A stretch of DNA of 64,000 bases. It comes from Rhodotorula mucilaginosa (Eukaryota > Basidiomycota > Microbotryomycetes > Sporidiobolales > Sporidiobolaceae). The stretch is from positions 124,001-188,000 of the forward strand of contig CP137881.1 in NCBI GenBank assembly GCA_034406715.1. The letters run 5' to 3'. The translations under genes and the position numbers were made by a program. Under the pieces are notes generated by a model. It searched no databases. It saw only the letters and a program-made list of their open reading frames with translations, and was not told the DNA's origin. Position 1 is the stretch's first letter. Every line of letters starts with the position of its first letter. Below are positions 43,498-53,007 of the stretch, one piece after another.

Positions 43498-44163
43498 ATG
43501 CTCCAGCTCAAATCGCTCCAAGACGCCCGCCGCCCTCGCGCCAACCTCTCGGGCTGCCCCTCGCGGCTACACAGCGCCAACTCGCTCGCGGCCGCCGGAC
43601 GCGCCTCCCCCACTTCCGGCACCTTGCGAACGGGCTTTGTTGGCCCTGCAGGCGGCTCAGGCCGCGCTCTCGCAGGTGGACGAGCGCATCGCGGTCTCGG
43701 AGGCGCACATTGGCTCAACAAGCAAACAGCGCCCGTCGGGCTCAAGTGCCGAGCAGTCGCAGTCGAAGCACGTTCGTCGCCGGTGGACGCGCCTCGTAGT
43801 GCACAGCACGTCTCGACCGAGTCGCCCAAACCTGTCGAGACGGCGCCGGAGCTTCCAACATCGGCGACCTCGGCTACACTCTCCGAGGTGGATGTGACCG
43901 TCGTCGAGGTTCACACCGAGCGAGTGGCGGCGTCCGCGGCATCTCCAACACGGCCTCGCCTGCCGAGCCGTAAGTCCTTGATCCTATGCGACGACGATCT
44001 CATCGAATCAATTGCTCACGCACGAAACCGCACGTACGCAGGAACCGAATCAGAAGGGTTCGAACTTGTTGCTGCCGAGGTCCCTCTCGTCGAGGCGCCA
44101 CCCGACTTTGACGACTGGGAGATCGTATCGCCCGACGATTTGACTGCTTCCGCTCTCTCGTGA
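43498..44163 (+). CDS. Unknown small acidic-tailed protein, gene model uncertain
   Basis: The 3' part (about 43800-44163) is coding-like in one frame: ESPKPVETAPELPTS, TLSEVDVTVVEVHTERVAAS and a tail PPDFDDWEIVSPDDLTAS. An intron with a GTAAGT donor (43970-44041, 72 nt, frame-neutral) is likely. Before about 43745 the better coding signal is in another frame, with a helical stretch ERALLALQAAQAALSQVDER. No standard intron of normal length joins the two; a 35-nt GT-AG candidate inside 43765-43810 would. The model could instead be the single continuous frame from the ATG at 43498. The family is not recognised. It lies tandem to SEC20, about 200 nt downstream. Confidence 0.45.
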   Translation: MLQLKSLQDARRPRANLSGCPSRLHSANSLAAAGRASPTSGTLRTGFVGPAGGSGRALAGGRAHRGLGGAHWLNKQTAPVGLKCRAVAVEARSSPVDAPRSAQHVSTESPKPVETAPELPTSATSATLSEVDVTVVEVHTERVAASAASPTRPRLPSRKSLILCDDDLIESIAHARNRTYAGTESEGFELVAAEVPLVEAPPDFDDWEIVSPDDLTASALS

Positions 44164-44476
44164 TCTATCCTGTGGTGCACTTCTGGTCCACCTTGCTCCC
44201 CTTCGACCAGTCTTCCGAGCTGCGGCCTCGTCCTCTCATTCTGTTCCAGAGCTCGCTCGATCGCCGTACAACAAACCTATATCCCAAAGCATGTGCTCTC
44301 TGTTTCTTGTTCTCCATTCCAGCTCAAACCACATATCACCAGCTCTTCCCGTCCATACCTCGCAAACCCAGAAGTGAACTGTGCCTTATCCGATCTTCAT
44401 TCTGCATTTATACCTTTTGACAACAACAACAAGCTCGAAAGGGGAAAGTACACAGGGTCGGAGGAGTGTAACAGAC
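44164..44476. other. Convergent intergenic region
   Basis: About 310 nt between the stop of the small plus-strand gene and the stop of the BTB-domain gene. It is more AT-rich than coding sequence around it and should contain both 3' untranslated regions. Nothing else seen. Confidence 0.5.
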
Positions 44477-46137
44477 TCAGGCTGCGAGGCTGCGGCTGTT
44501 CTCGCGTCCACGCTCGGCGACGGCACCGGCAGCAGCGATCGGATCGTCTCGCATCTCGATGTAAAGGAAGTAGCGAGCCGAGTTGGCCTTCTGGGTGCTG
44601 ACGGTGTCGCCTGCGCCTGACCTGAGTGCCGCCCAACTTCCCGAACCAGTATTGGTCGAGGAGGTGGCGCCGTTCATGGCCAGCGAAGACCAGTTTCGCG
44701 CCGGCTGGATCCCGAGGCCAAAGGTGCGGTCAAACAAGCTGGGAAAACAAGCCCCGGATCAGTGACTCGCACACACTGAGAAGATCACTGCTTACTTACT
44801 CGGCCACGACCAGTTTCGCGTGTGTCTGACACGCCGTGTAGGGCAAGTGCAGCGCAGGCGACGAGAGCGAAGGTTCAAGAGACCGCAGACTCCGATAGAT
44901 GATTGACCTGCGCGCGAGAGCAAGTGTCAGCATAGGCAATAGGTCCCGGAAGCCGCAAAGCGGAGAACACTCACGGCTGCGGCGTGCCGAAGCGGAACGC
45001 GGACGAGAAAGCCGATCGCCACTTTTCGTCGACTAGGCGCGCACAACGGGCATGATCGTCGCACGCCGGATGGCAGGTGTAGTCGCGCAGCATCTGGATC
45101 TGACCGAGCTTGAGTAAGCGCTCGAGAAACCACGAGCGTTTGCGCTCGAGTTTCAGGAGCGTGATCGGGTCGAGGATGGCGAGTTCTTCCGACGTCCAAC
45201 CGCCGGAACCCCCGTTGTCCAGGAGGTAGCGACTCGCCTCCTTGTACAGCTCGGGGATGCCGAATTCCTATAATGTAGCATAGTGTCAGATTTTGGAGCG
45301 CACTTTGCCCAGTCCGGATGAGCGACTTGCCTCGGCAATCTTCATACAAAGCGCGGGTCGCCCGGCCGCCGAAGGCAGCAAGAACGCGAGGCACGCACTC
45401 GTCAACGTCGGGATATCGAATTTTAAGCCCATGCGGCACAAGTCTTCGACGTTGCTCCAGTGGATGGCGCATTCGAGTCGCGGGTAGATGTGGCACAAGA
45501 GGTCCTGGAAACTCGCTGCGGACTCTTCGTGGATCCGGAGACGGCATTCGACAAAGGTCGCGTCGAGCGGATCGTCGTCTTCGTTCGGATCTTCGACGAT
45601 GCTCGATGCCGTGAAGGCGGTCGTGAAAGATCGAGTGTCGCCGGTCGCTTGGGCGTGCGAGGTGGCTGCGGAGGGAGACGCTTCCGGTCCTCCTCGATGG
45701 AGATCTGGCGCCTCCGAATCTGGCGAACTCGTTCCGCCTTCTCCTTGGACACAGACCGGCGAGGTCGTGCGAAAGCTGGCCTCGTTCTCGCAAGAGGGCT
45801 GAGGCTGCTGGGTTTCGGCCCACCCTCCGGCGAGGACACCCTGAAAGAACGGCGAAGCGAGTGCGAGCACCTCGCGGTGGCAGTAGAACACGGCGTCCTC
45901 GACTTTGATCCGTACCGTGCCCCTCAGCGGCGCAAATTTGGAAAAGAGCGGCAGCACGCGCGTGAGCGGTCGAGACGGATCTTGAGGTGGGGACGACTCG
46001 GAGGGAGCGTGCGGCGTCGAGGTTCCGGCGGCGAAGCCTTGCGGGCCGAACGTGGTCGACTCGGACGAGTGCGTAGCGATCGTGGGCCGACTCGGCTGCA
46101 GCAGGTTCGACGGCGGATGACTCTGCGGCGCCTGCAT
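44477..46137 (-). CDS. BTB/POZ-domain protein
   Basis: Exons 46137-45331, 45267-44975, 44907-44800 and 44738-44477, giving 489 aa. A BTB-type core reads GTVRIKVEDAVFYCHREVLA then LASPFFQGVLAGG. A Ser/Pro insert of about 90 residues follows, then DATFVECRLRIHEESAASFQ, DLLCHIYPRLECAI and LCRMGLKFDIPTLTSACLAF. BTB domains dimerise or serve as Cul3 adaptors. The C-terminal half has LPYTACQTHAKLVVAEL and a charged tail. The first intron begins GCAAGT instead of GT; the splice joins MKIAE to EFGIPELYKEASRYLL, which is strongly coding, so a GC-AG intron is the best reading. The chosen ATG (46137) follows a non-ATG open stretch. Confidence 0.82.
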
Positions 46138-46376
46138 GTCGACGGTTCCGCTTCGACTAGCGGAAGGTCGAGGTAAAGGCGCCCAGGCGGGGGACCAGCA
46201 CGAGCAGCGTAGAGAGGAGCGCACAGGGGTCGCTGCAACGTCTTCACGCGCCGGACACCTGTTCGGGAACAAGTCGTCTCGTGGTGAGACGCTGACATGT
46301 GACAGCCTTCGAAGCGCCTCCTCCGATTTCGCCGCGCGAATCTACTTCTACAGAACCAAAGTCTACAGAAGAGCGT

Positions 46377-48509
46377 CTAGAATATAGCTCGTAAGGCTAC
46401 AGCCGTCAAGATGACGGACGAGAAACAGAACACGATATACTGTACAATGAGGTAGGCCGCCAAAACGTCGGCGTTGCTCTCGCCGTCTTCGGGCGCAAAG
46501 ATCTATATGGCATCCGAAAGTCAGCTCTCCCGCGGCAGGCCGCTGGGTAGCTGGAGCACACTCACAACAGTCAAGGCGACCTGAGTTGTCGCCGTCGGGA
46601 CAGAGGCGAAGATCAGCATGACATACTGCAGGACGTGGTTGTCCTCGCTGACGACGCTGGTATGCGTCGCGAGTGCGCGCACAAACACAAAGCCAATGAT
46701 GGGAAGAATGACGCATTTCGCGATCGCGAGCGCGCAGATGCTCGAGATGGGCAGGCGTGAGACTGGCCGCGGGATCCGCATCCGTCCGAGGGTCGAGCCG
46801 AGGACGAGGAGACCGAGCGGGACGGAGGCGTTACCGAGAAAGGTGGCCGTGTCCAGAAGGATAGAGAGAGGTGGTTCTCCGTCCGGCGCAGTCGGATGCC
46901 ATCCGTAGTCCGGAACGGTCGTGAAGAGCTGCAGGGAGAGCCACCCCGTCAAGATGTCTGCTTCGTCTCGCAAATCCAGTGCCTAACTTACAGCTTTCAG
47001 AGGCTTGACGAGAGCACACACGAGTGCGAGGACGAGCGAGATGGTCGGCGGCGTGAGCAGCGACAGGCCGAAATCTTTGACGCCGAGAAGGATCCGAACG
47101 ACGACCGGGCGGCGCTCGTCGTCCTCGTCTGCAGACTCGGAAAGTACGGCGCCGTCTTCGTACATGTCCTTTTTGTCGTCCTGCTCGTCGTGCTCGTCCT
47201 TCTTCTCAATTCGGCTCGCCCTGCTGTCGCGCTCGAGCTCGGCTCGGTTCTCCTTCAGATCGTCGGCACCCGATTGAGTCCCGACTTCAGTAATGTCCTC
47301 GTCGTCGATCACAGACCCGGTAGGCGAGCCGACAATAGTCCGGAGGCGCTCTTGCATTCGCACGTCCCGCTCTGCTCGCCGACCTTGGGACGGACGACGG
47401 TGTTGCAGACCGGAAGCGCCGCTATACTGGCCCGTTGTCTCAGCCGGCGAGGCGGCATGCGCGGCTCCTGCAATCTCGCGCACGGAGGCCGCGTCGATAG
47501 AGCGAGAGGTGGTCTGCCGATGAAGGGGAGCGAACGTCGCCGCGGGTGGAACTCGTAGCGACGCTACTCGCACGAGGTCGTTCGAGCCCTCGGTGGGCGG
47601 AATCTCGCCCACCTTCTCTGCCAGAGTCTCGGCTGCAGAGGGACCTCCTCCTTGCCCGCAGTCCGGTCGGCGGCGACGACGCAAGACCTTCCCGACCCGA
47701 TTCTGTGCCGCTCGGAGCGAGTGTAGACGGCTGCGTTGGGTCCGTTCGACTTCCTCCTCGTCGCTGAGGAGTCGCGCAGGGTGACTATAGTCGCGCTCGA
47801 TGAAATGGAGGCCGCGGTGAGGAAAAAGCGTGATGTAGAAGATCAGGATAAAGATGGCGACGTATGCGACAGCCAAGTTGGCGTCTTGCGGGCCGGAGAA
47901 GGGAGCCGAGCCGCAGACAGTCTGTTGGAAATGATAGTCAGATTGTGCTCCACGCTGCACTGGGCAAGGGAGAGTCTTACCTGCGCGATCGAAGTCGGGA
48001 CATCGCCCCAATTCGACCACGTCGCGGCGGCGATCAAGCCCCAGCGAAAGTTCCGCGGAGTCGGGAATACCATCCGGACGAGCACGCCTAGGAGCATGCT
48101 GATGAGCATGTATACGCTGCCGACGAGGAAGATCGGGCCGATGGCTTTTGCGTTTTCAGGCGTGATCGAAGGCACGATTTTCGAAAAGAGAAGGGCCGGC
48201 AGCATGCAGTTCAAGATCAGCTGGGAGGCGCCTCGACTGGCGGGGACGGGGAAGAGTCCAGCCCGGGTGAGGCAACAGCCGATTGCCGCCGGAATGGCCT
48301 GTCGTAGGTTGTCGTCAGTTGAAGTCTCGTTGAAAATGATCCGATGAGCGGATCCGGGCGCGTGCCAACACAGCTTGCTTACGAGCTTGAGGAGAGGTTT
48401 GAAGCTAATCCATATCAGCGCATTCGTGGCGGGTATAGTGGTACTATTCAAGGCAAAGCAGTCAGTCCAGTCCCCCGGTTCTCGCTTGCGGTCGCCTTCC
48501 TCACCTCAT
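46377..48509 (-). CDS. Auxin efflux carrier-type membrane transporter
   Basis: Exons 48509-48505, 48443-48383, 48298-47981, 47921-46992, 46928-46566 and 46502-46377, giving 600 aa. Hydrophobic helices occur in two groups: an N-terminal bundle (for example LILNCMLPALLFSKIVPSIT, FRWGLIAAATWSNWGDVPTS, LAVAYVAIFILIFYITLFP) and a C-terminal one (ATFLGNASVPLGLLVLGSTL, CVILPIIGFVFVRALATH, YLIVQYIVFCFSSVILTAVA). They are split by a charged, disordered loop of about 230 residues. This is the architecture of fungal Mem_trans/AEC proteins (yeast YNL095C, YLR152C; S. pombe SPAC5D6.04). The CMLPALLFSKI and NWGDVPTS segments are typical. Fungal substrates are unknown. The first coding exon carries only ATG AG. 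Confidence 0.9.
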
Positions 48510-49114
48510 GTCGTCCGGTGTTTACGCCCGCAGGCTGTCTAAGAGCTCTGCAGCGGCACGTTTGCACGTGTGCTTGTGGACGTTTCGTCACGCGGCTCGA
48601 GATTCGTACAGTACGCGTGGCGCCGGAAGAGAAGTTTTGATCGACGGAGCAGGTTGGAGCAGCACGCCGGAGATGTTGTCGCGGGGCTTGTGCGGGGCTG
48701 GCGTGAGTCTATCGCATCCGTAAGCAACACAGCTAGGCTCAAAGTCGAGCGACGACGTGGGCGGCGCAAGGTGAGGGAGGCAATCAGCTTGCGGGGTGCC
48801 GACGGAAGCGTTACTGTAACTTCGCCGTCTCGCAGAAAAGCTAGAAAAGTCATGACAGATGTTACAGCGACTGCCTACAGTACGGCTTTGAACGTCTCAC
48901 AAATTGTGCAAAAAGGAAACCATCGATGACATAGAGACGCCATGATCTTTTGCGTCTTGCAAATCGGTCATGTAGACCCAGTTCTGAGCGCGGTCTCCCA
49001 GCCAGGCTTTCATCCGCACTTGCTGACCCTCCACAGTCGAGAGGTTGGAAAGAACTGCTGTAATTTCTGTTTTCGTTGCAGAGGCATGCATGCGAGCAAC
49101 CCAGTCACGCGGGT
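48510..49114. other. Intergenic: transporter promoter and ECH 3' region
   Basis: About 600 nt with no supported gene. It is expected to hold the upstream region of the transporter gene and the 3' untranslated region of the enoyl-CoA hydratase gene, both reading left. Confidence 0.4.
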
Positions 49115-50479
49115 TTACGAGTGGGTCCACTTGGCCTTTTGCTTGTTGGCAAACGCGCCCATGCCTTCCTTCTGGTCGTTCTGCAGAAAGGAAGGAAGGA
49201 AAAAGGCCGATCAGGCACCGGTCTCTGCGACACGGCGAGGGGAGAGAGTGAAACTCACGGTCGCAAACAACTGGTGGAAGAGGCGGCGTTCAAAGTGCAG
49301 GCCGTTGGCGAGGCTCATCTCATATGCTGCGTGCGTCGAGACCGCGTGAGCACCTCCGGAAACTCGAAGTCGACGCGCGTGGAAGAGACGAAAACGCACC
49401 CGCATTGACACCCTCCTTGCCCGCCTGAACCGCCAGCATCCCCTTTCCAGCAATCTTCCCCGCCACCTTGACCGCCTCGTCCACGACCGACGCACCCTCG
49501 CCGTCGACCACGCGGGAGACGAGTCCCCACTCGCTCGCTTGCTGGGCGGAAAAGTTGCCGCCGGTGAGGACGAGTTCCATCGCGCGCGATTTCCCGATCG
49601 CGTGCGTCAGGCGCTGCGTGCCGCCGGCGCCCGGGATCACGCCCAACTGCAAGTGGGTTCAAGAGGGTATCCCAAAAGCAGCAGGTGTTAGCAATGGATG
49701 CTCCATAAAGTGCGTGCAAGGATGTTCTGCTCCCGACTTGCGTTGATTTCGGGTTGGCCAAAGACGGCGGTCGGGGACGCGAGGATGATATCGCACCTGT
49801 TTGCACAAGCACTAGAGTCAATATACACTCACGAAAATCGCAGAGTCGTTGTACGCACATCATGGCCAGTTCACAACCTCCTCCGAGCTGTGCGTGTCGG
49901 CCCCCGGGGAAAAGGAGAGTGAGCGGGTGGTTACTTCCGTAAAAGAAGAGCGACGTGCCCAACGAAAGAACTCACGGCATAGCCACTGACGGCGGCCACG
50001 ATCGGTTTCCTAAACTGACTGAGTTCAGTCCAGTGGGCGAGAAAGTCGCCCTTGTACACCTCGGCAAACTGCTTGTCCTTCATCTCTTTGATGTCGGCCC
50101 CGGCCGCAAAGGCCTTTTCAGAACCGGTCAGGACGACGCATCGGACCGAGTCGTCGGTCGAGAAGGACCGGAGGGCGGCGTTGAGCTCGTGGAACAGGGT
50201 CGAGTTGAGCGCTGTATGCAAGGTGGGGAGGTCAGAGTCCTCGCAGGGGGGCGAAGAGAGACGGAAGGGGGACGGCAGCGGACCGTTGAGAGCTTTCGGG
50301 CGATTGAGGGTGATCTGGGAGACGCCCTCGGCTGGCTGCGAGACGAGGATCGAAGTGTAGTCGGGACTCGCGGCGGCGGTCGACTGGAACCGGACGAGCG
50401 GTTCGAGGCGCGGGAAGCGGAGAGCAGCAGCGCCGGTGCGAGTAGTCGCGCGCAGGCTGGAACGGGCTGCAGAGAGCAT
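49115..50479 (-). CDS. Mitochondrial short-chain enoyl-CoA hydratase
   Basis: Exons 50479-50284, 50211-49976, 49887-49859, 49796-49742, 49646-49400, 49326-49259 and 49180-49115, giving 298 aa. The crotonase fold is complete: ITLNRPKALNALN, SEKAFAAGADIKEM (oxyanion hole), SGYALGGGCELAMMCD with the first catalytic Glu, then FGQPEINLGVIPGAGGTQRL with the second. The first 35 residues are Arg/Ala/Ser-rich and end near RFQST, a mitochondrial presequence. It hydrates 2-enoyl-CoA in mitochondrial beta-oxidation or valine breakdown, and is closest in style to ECHS1. The fourth intron has a GCAAGT donor (GC-AG type). The 29-nt third exon encodes the LGGGCELAM stretch and is needed for the motif. Confidence 0.95.
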
Positions 50480-51464
50480 GGCTGCTGTACAGGTCTCAGG
50501 CTGGCTGGATGGCTGAAAGAGCTATGTAGGCAAGCTTGAGCAAACGGAGCGGTCGCGGTGGATTGCCGAAGCGAGAAAGAGTGGGGCGCATGCATTCACT
50601 CGGAATGAATACAGCGAGGACAATTGTACGATTACAAAACTCTCAGAATACGATCCTAAACTCGTCCCAGACTCACGCACCTCTCGGCGCCGTGGCAGGT
50701 GTTAGAATACGGTTTCAAGACTTACCTGCTGCAGATCTTCCGTCCGTCGAGAGCGCTTCCTTCGCCCGCCCGGTCACGCACGGGAGGCAGCCCGACGGCG
50801 CTCCGTCTCATAAGACCGAAATGATAGGCCATCAATCGGACCTTTGTCTCTCTGACCGCACGCCGCAGGAGTGGGACTCGACCATGGAGTAGAGGCGTTT
50901 CAATACCGGCAAGCGACCTTCCGCCACGACGACCGGGGAACTTGAGGCGCTTTTGCAAGGTGAAGGAGGAGGAGGAAGGCAGGCAGGTATGTCGCCGAGT
51001 AGCAAGTGTCGAGTCGGAGGAGGAGACAGCTAGTCCTCCGTCCAGTCGGTCGATATCGCAGGGACGGGAAGAGGGTTTCTTGATCAACAAGAAGGAGGGA
51101 GTTGGGCGACGCATCGGTTCGATGGCGATGGCGGACAGACAGAGGCAGATTCAGAGCATCTTTGAACATGAAGAGCCGCTGGCGCTTGCGTATGCAAGGG
51201 GCGGGGGGCGGCGGCGGCAACCGTGAGGGAGGGAGAGCAAAAAGAAACGGGGGCAGCCAGCGGTCGGCGCCTCGAGGCGGAGAGTGGAGCATAGCGGGCG
51301 TGAGCGACAGACTTGGGCCGCGTGCTCTCCGAGCATGGACAAGTCTGTACGAGTATGACAGTGCTTCGAGGGGTGAATGGCCAGAGACAAAAAGTTCATC
51401 ACCATCTCTTGACCTCGACCTCGACACCGCTGCCGCACGTCGGAGAGCGAAGGACAAGGCAAGG
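50480..51464. other. Divergent intergenic region between ECH and KTI12
   Basis: Close to 1 kb between two divergent starts. Overlapping open frames on both strands (for example 50900-51547 minus) show no domain and one runs antisense over KTI12 exon 1. It should contain both promoters. GGAGGAGGAGGAAGG-type purine runs lie near 50960. Confidence 0.4.
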
Positions 51465-52856
51465 ATGGCGATGGTGACCGTGTGCGGGTGCCCGTGCTCT
51501 GGCAAGTCGACTCGGGCGCAGCAACTCGCGGCCTTCTTCGACCGCAAGCTCGCCGACCCGTCGACGCCGTCTCACTTGCAACGCGCGCTCAGACGAGTCG
51601 TCGTCGTCAATGACGAGGGCTTGTCCATCTCGAAACACGCTTACGATGGTCAGTTCTCCCTCCTGCCCCTTCGACGTGGCAAGCCCCCGCTGATGTGCCG
51701 CCGCGCGCAGAGTAGACGCCCGAGCCGAGAAACCCGCCCGTGCTGCGTTGTTTAGCGCCGTGCAGAGGTCGCTCGCCAAGGAGGCCATCGTCATCGTCGA
51801 CGCTATGAACTATATCAAGGGGAGCAGGTACCAGATGTACTGCGAGGCGCGGGAAGTCGGAGTCAGGACGTGCACCGTACGTTCGGGGGGGTACTCCCCA
51901 CGCTCTCTGGTACTGCCGCTCCTCTTTTTGTTTAGGGATTTGCGCTGACAAAGCGATACCGCTCTTTAGGTCTTTGTCGCGACTCCGCCAGATCAGTGCC
52001 GCGAACGCAACGCCGCCCGACCAGACTCGACCGCCTACGCTCCCGCGACGTACGTTCCCCGCGGAAACGTTCTTCACTTTTGAGCCCGAGAAAAAACAAA
52101 GCCCTAGATCATGTGCTTACCTCGATTCGTCTCCGGGAGGGTGTAGGCTCGACAACCTCATCTCGCGATTCGAGGAACCTCAATCGGCTGCGAGGTGGGA
52201 CGCTCCGCTCTTTACCATCGCGACTGACGATCCGCCGTTTGATACGCCATCACCCGCTACCACTACTCAAACGGGAGGAGGAGATGACACGGTCCCGCTT
52301 GGCTCGACCGAGGCGGAACGGATATGGACCGCCATCACGGAAGGGGTGATCAAGCCTTCGACGGTCGCCACCCAGCAGGTAAGTGAGCCCCCAAGCCATG
52401 CGCGCTTCTAGCGTGCAGCGAAGAGCACGCGCTTTACCCTGAAGCGTGTCGACGAAAAAGGATTGGAATTGACCCATTGAAAGTGGCCCCGGCGAATGGA
52501 AACAGGCGACCACCTCATCGACGTCGTACCTGACCCGGCTCGACTCTTCCTCCTCGGCATTGATCTCGTCCCTCCTCTCTCTGCAATCCATCTCGCCCCT
52601 CTCCGGTCCGACCACGCTCTCAGTCCCGCTCTCCTCGTCGTCGTCCTCCTCAACAACCACAACAACGAGGAAGAATGCGGAATCGACGACGATCCGAGTG
52701 ACGGTGGACCTGAACCGGCCGGTGACGCTCCCGATGCTGCAGCGGTTGAAGCGGCAGTTTATCCAGCTGAACGCGCGGACGGCGAGTGCGACCGAGTTTG
52801 GCGAGAAGGAGATTGTGAGCCTGTTTGCGCAGTATGTAGGCGAACAGACGAGGTAG
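51465..52856 (+). CDS. KTI12: Elongator-regulating protein Kti12
   Basis: Exons 51465-51648, 51713-51876, 51970-52049, 52147-52378 and 52506-52856, giving 336 aa. The P-loop is VCGCPCSGKSTRA at residues 6-18, followed by the family blocks EKPARAALFSAVQRSLAKEA, VIVDAMNYIKGSRYQMYCEA and VFVATPPDQCRERN. The C-terminal domain contains LISRFEEPQSAARWDAPLFT and a PMLQRLKRQFIQLN end. Kti12 is a tRNA-binding P-loop ATPase related to PSTK that promotes Elongator-dependent wobble-uridine modification. The second exon uses an acceptor GCAGAG just after a GCAG, giving DVDARAEKPARA. Two ATGs are possible (51465 and 51471); the first is used. Confidence 0.93.
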
Positions 52857-53007
52857 TCGTTGCTTGCATGGTCCTCCGTAAAGAAAGGGATACCGGAATA
52901 GAGAGTACATGGGCATGTGGCTTGAGGGAAAATCTTTTGGCAGCGAGCACGCTCATCTCCTTCATCTCGGTCCGACAATCTCTCGCTCGACCGCCAGGCT
53001 GGGCAAG

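Noticed and set aside
46138-46272. N-terminal extension of the BTB protein
   Set aside because: The frame is open upstream but begins with TTG; no ATG is present before 46137.
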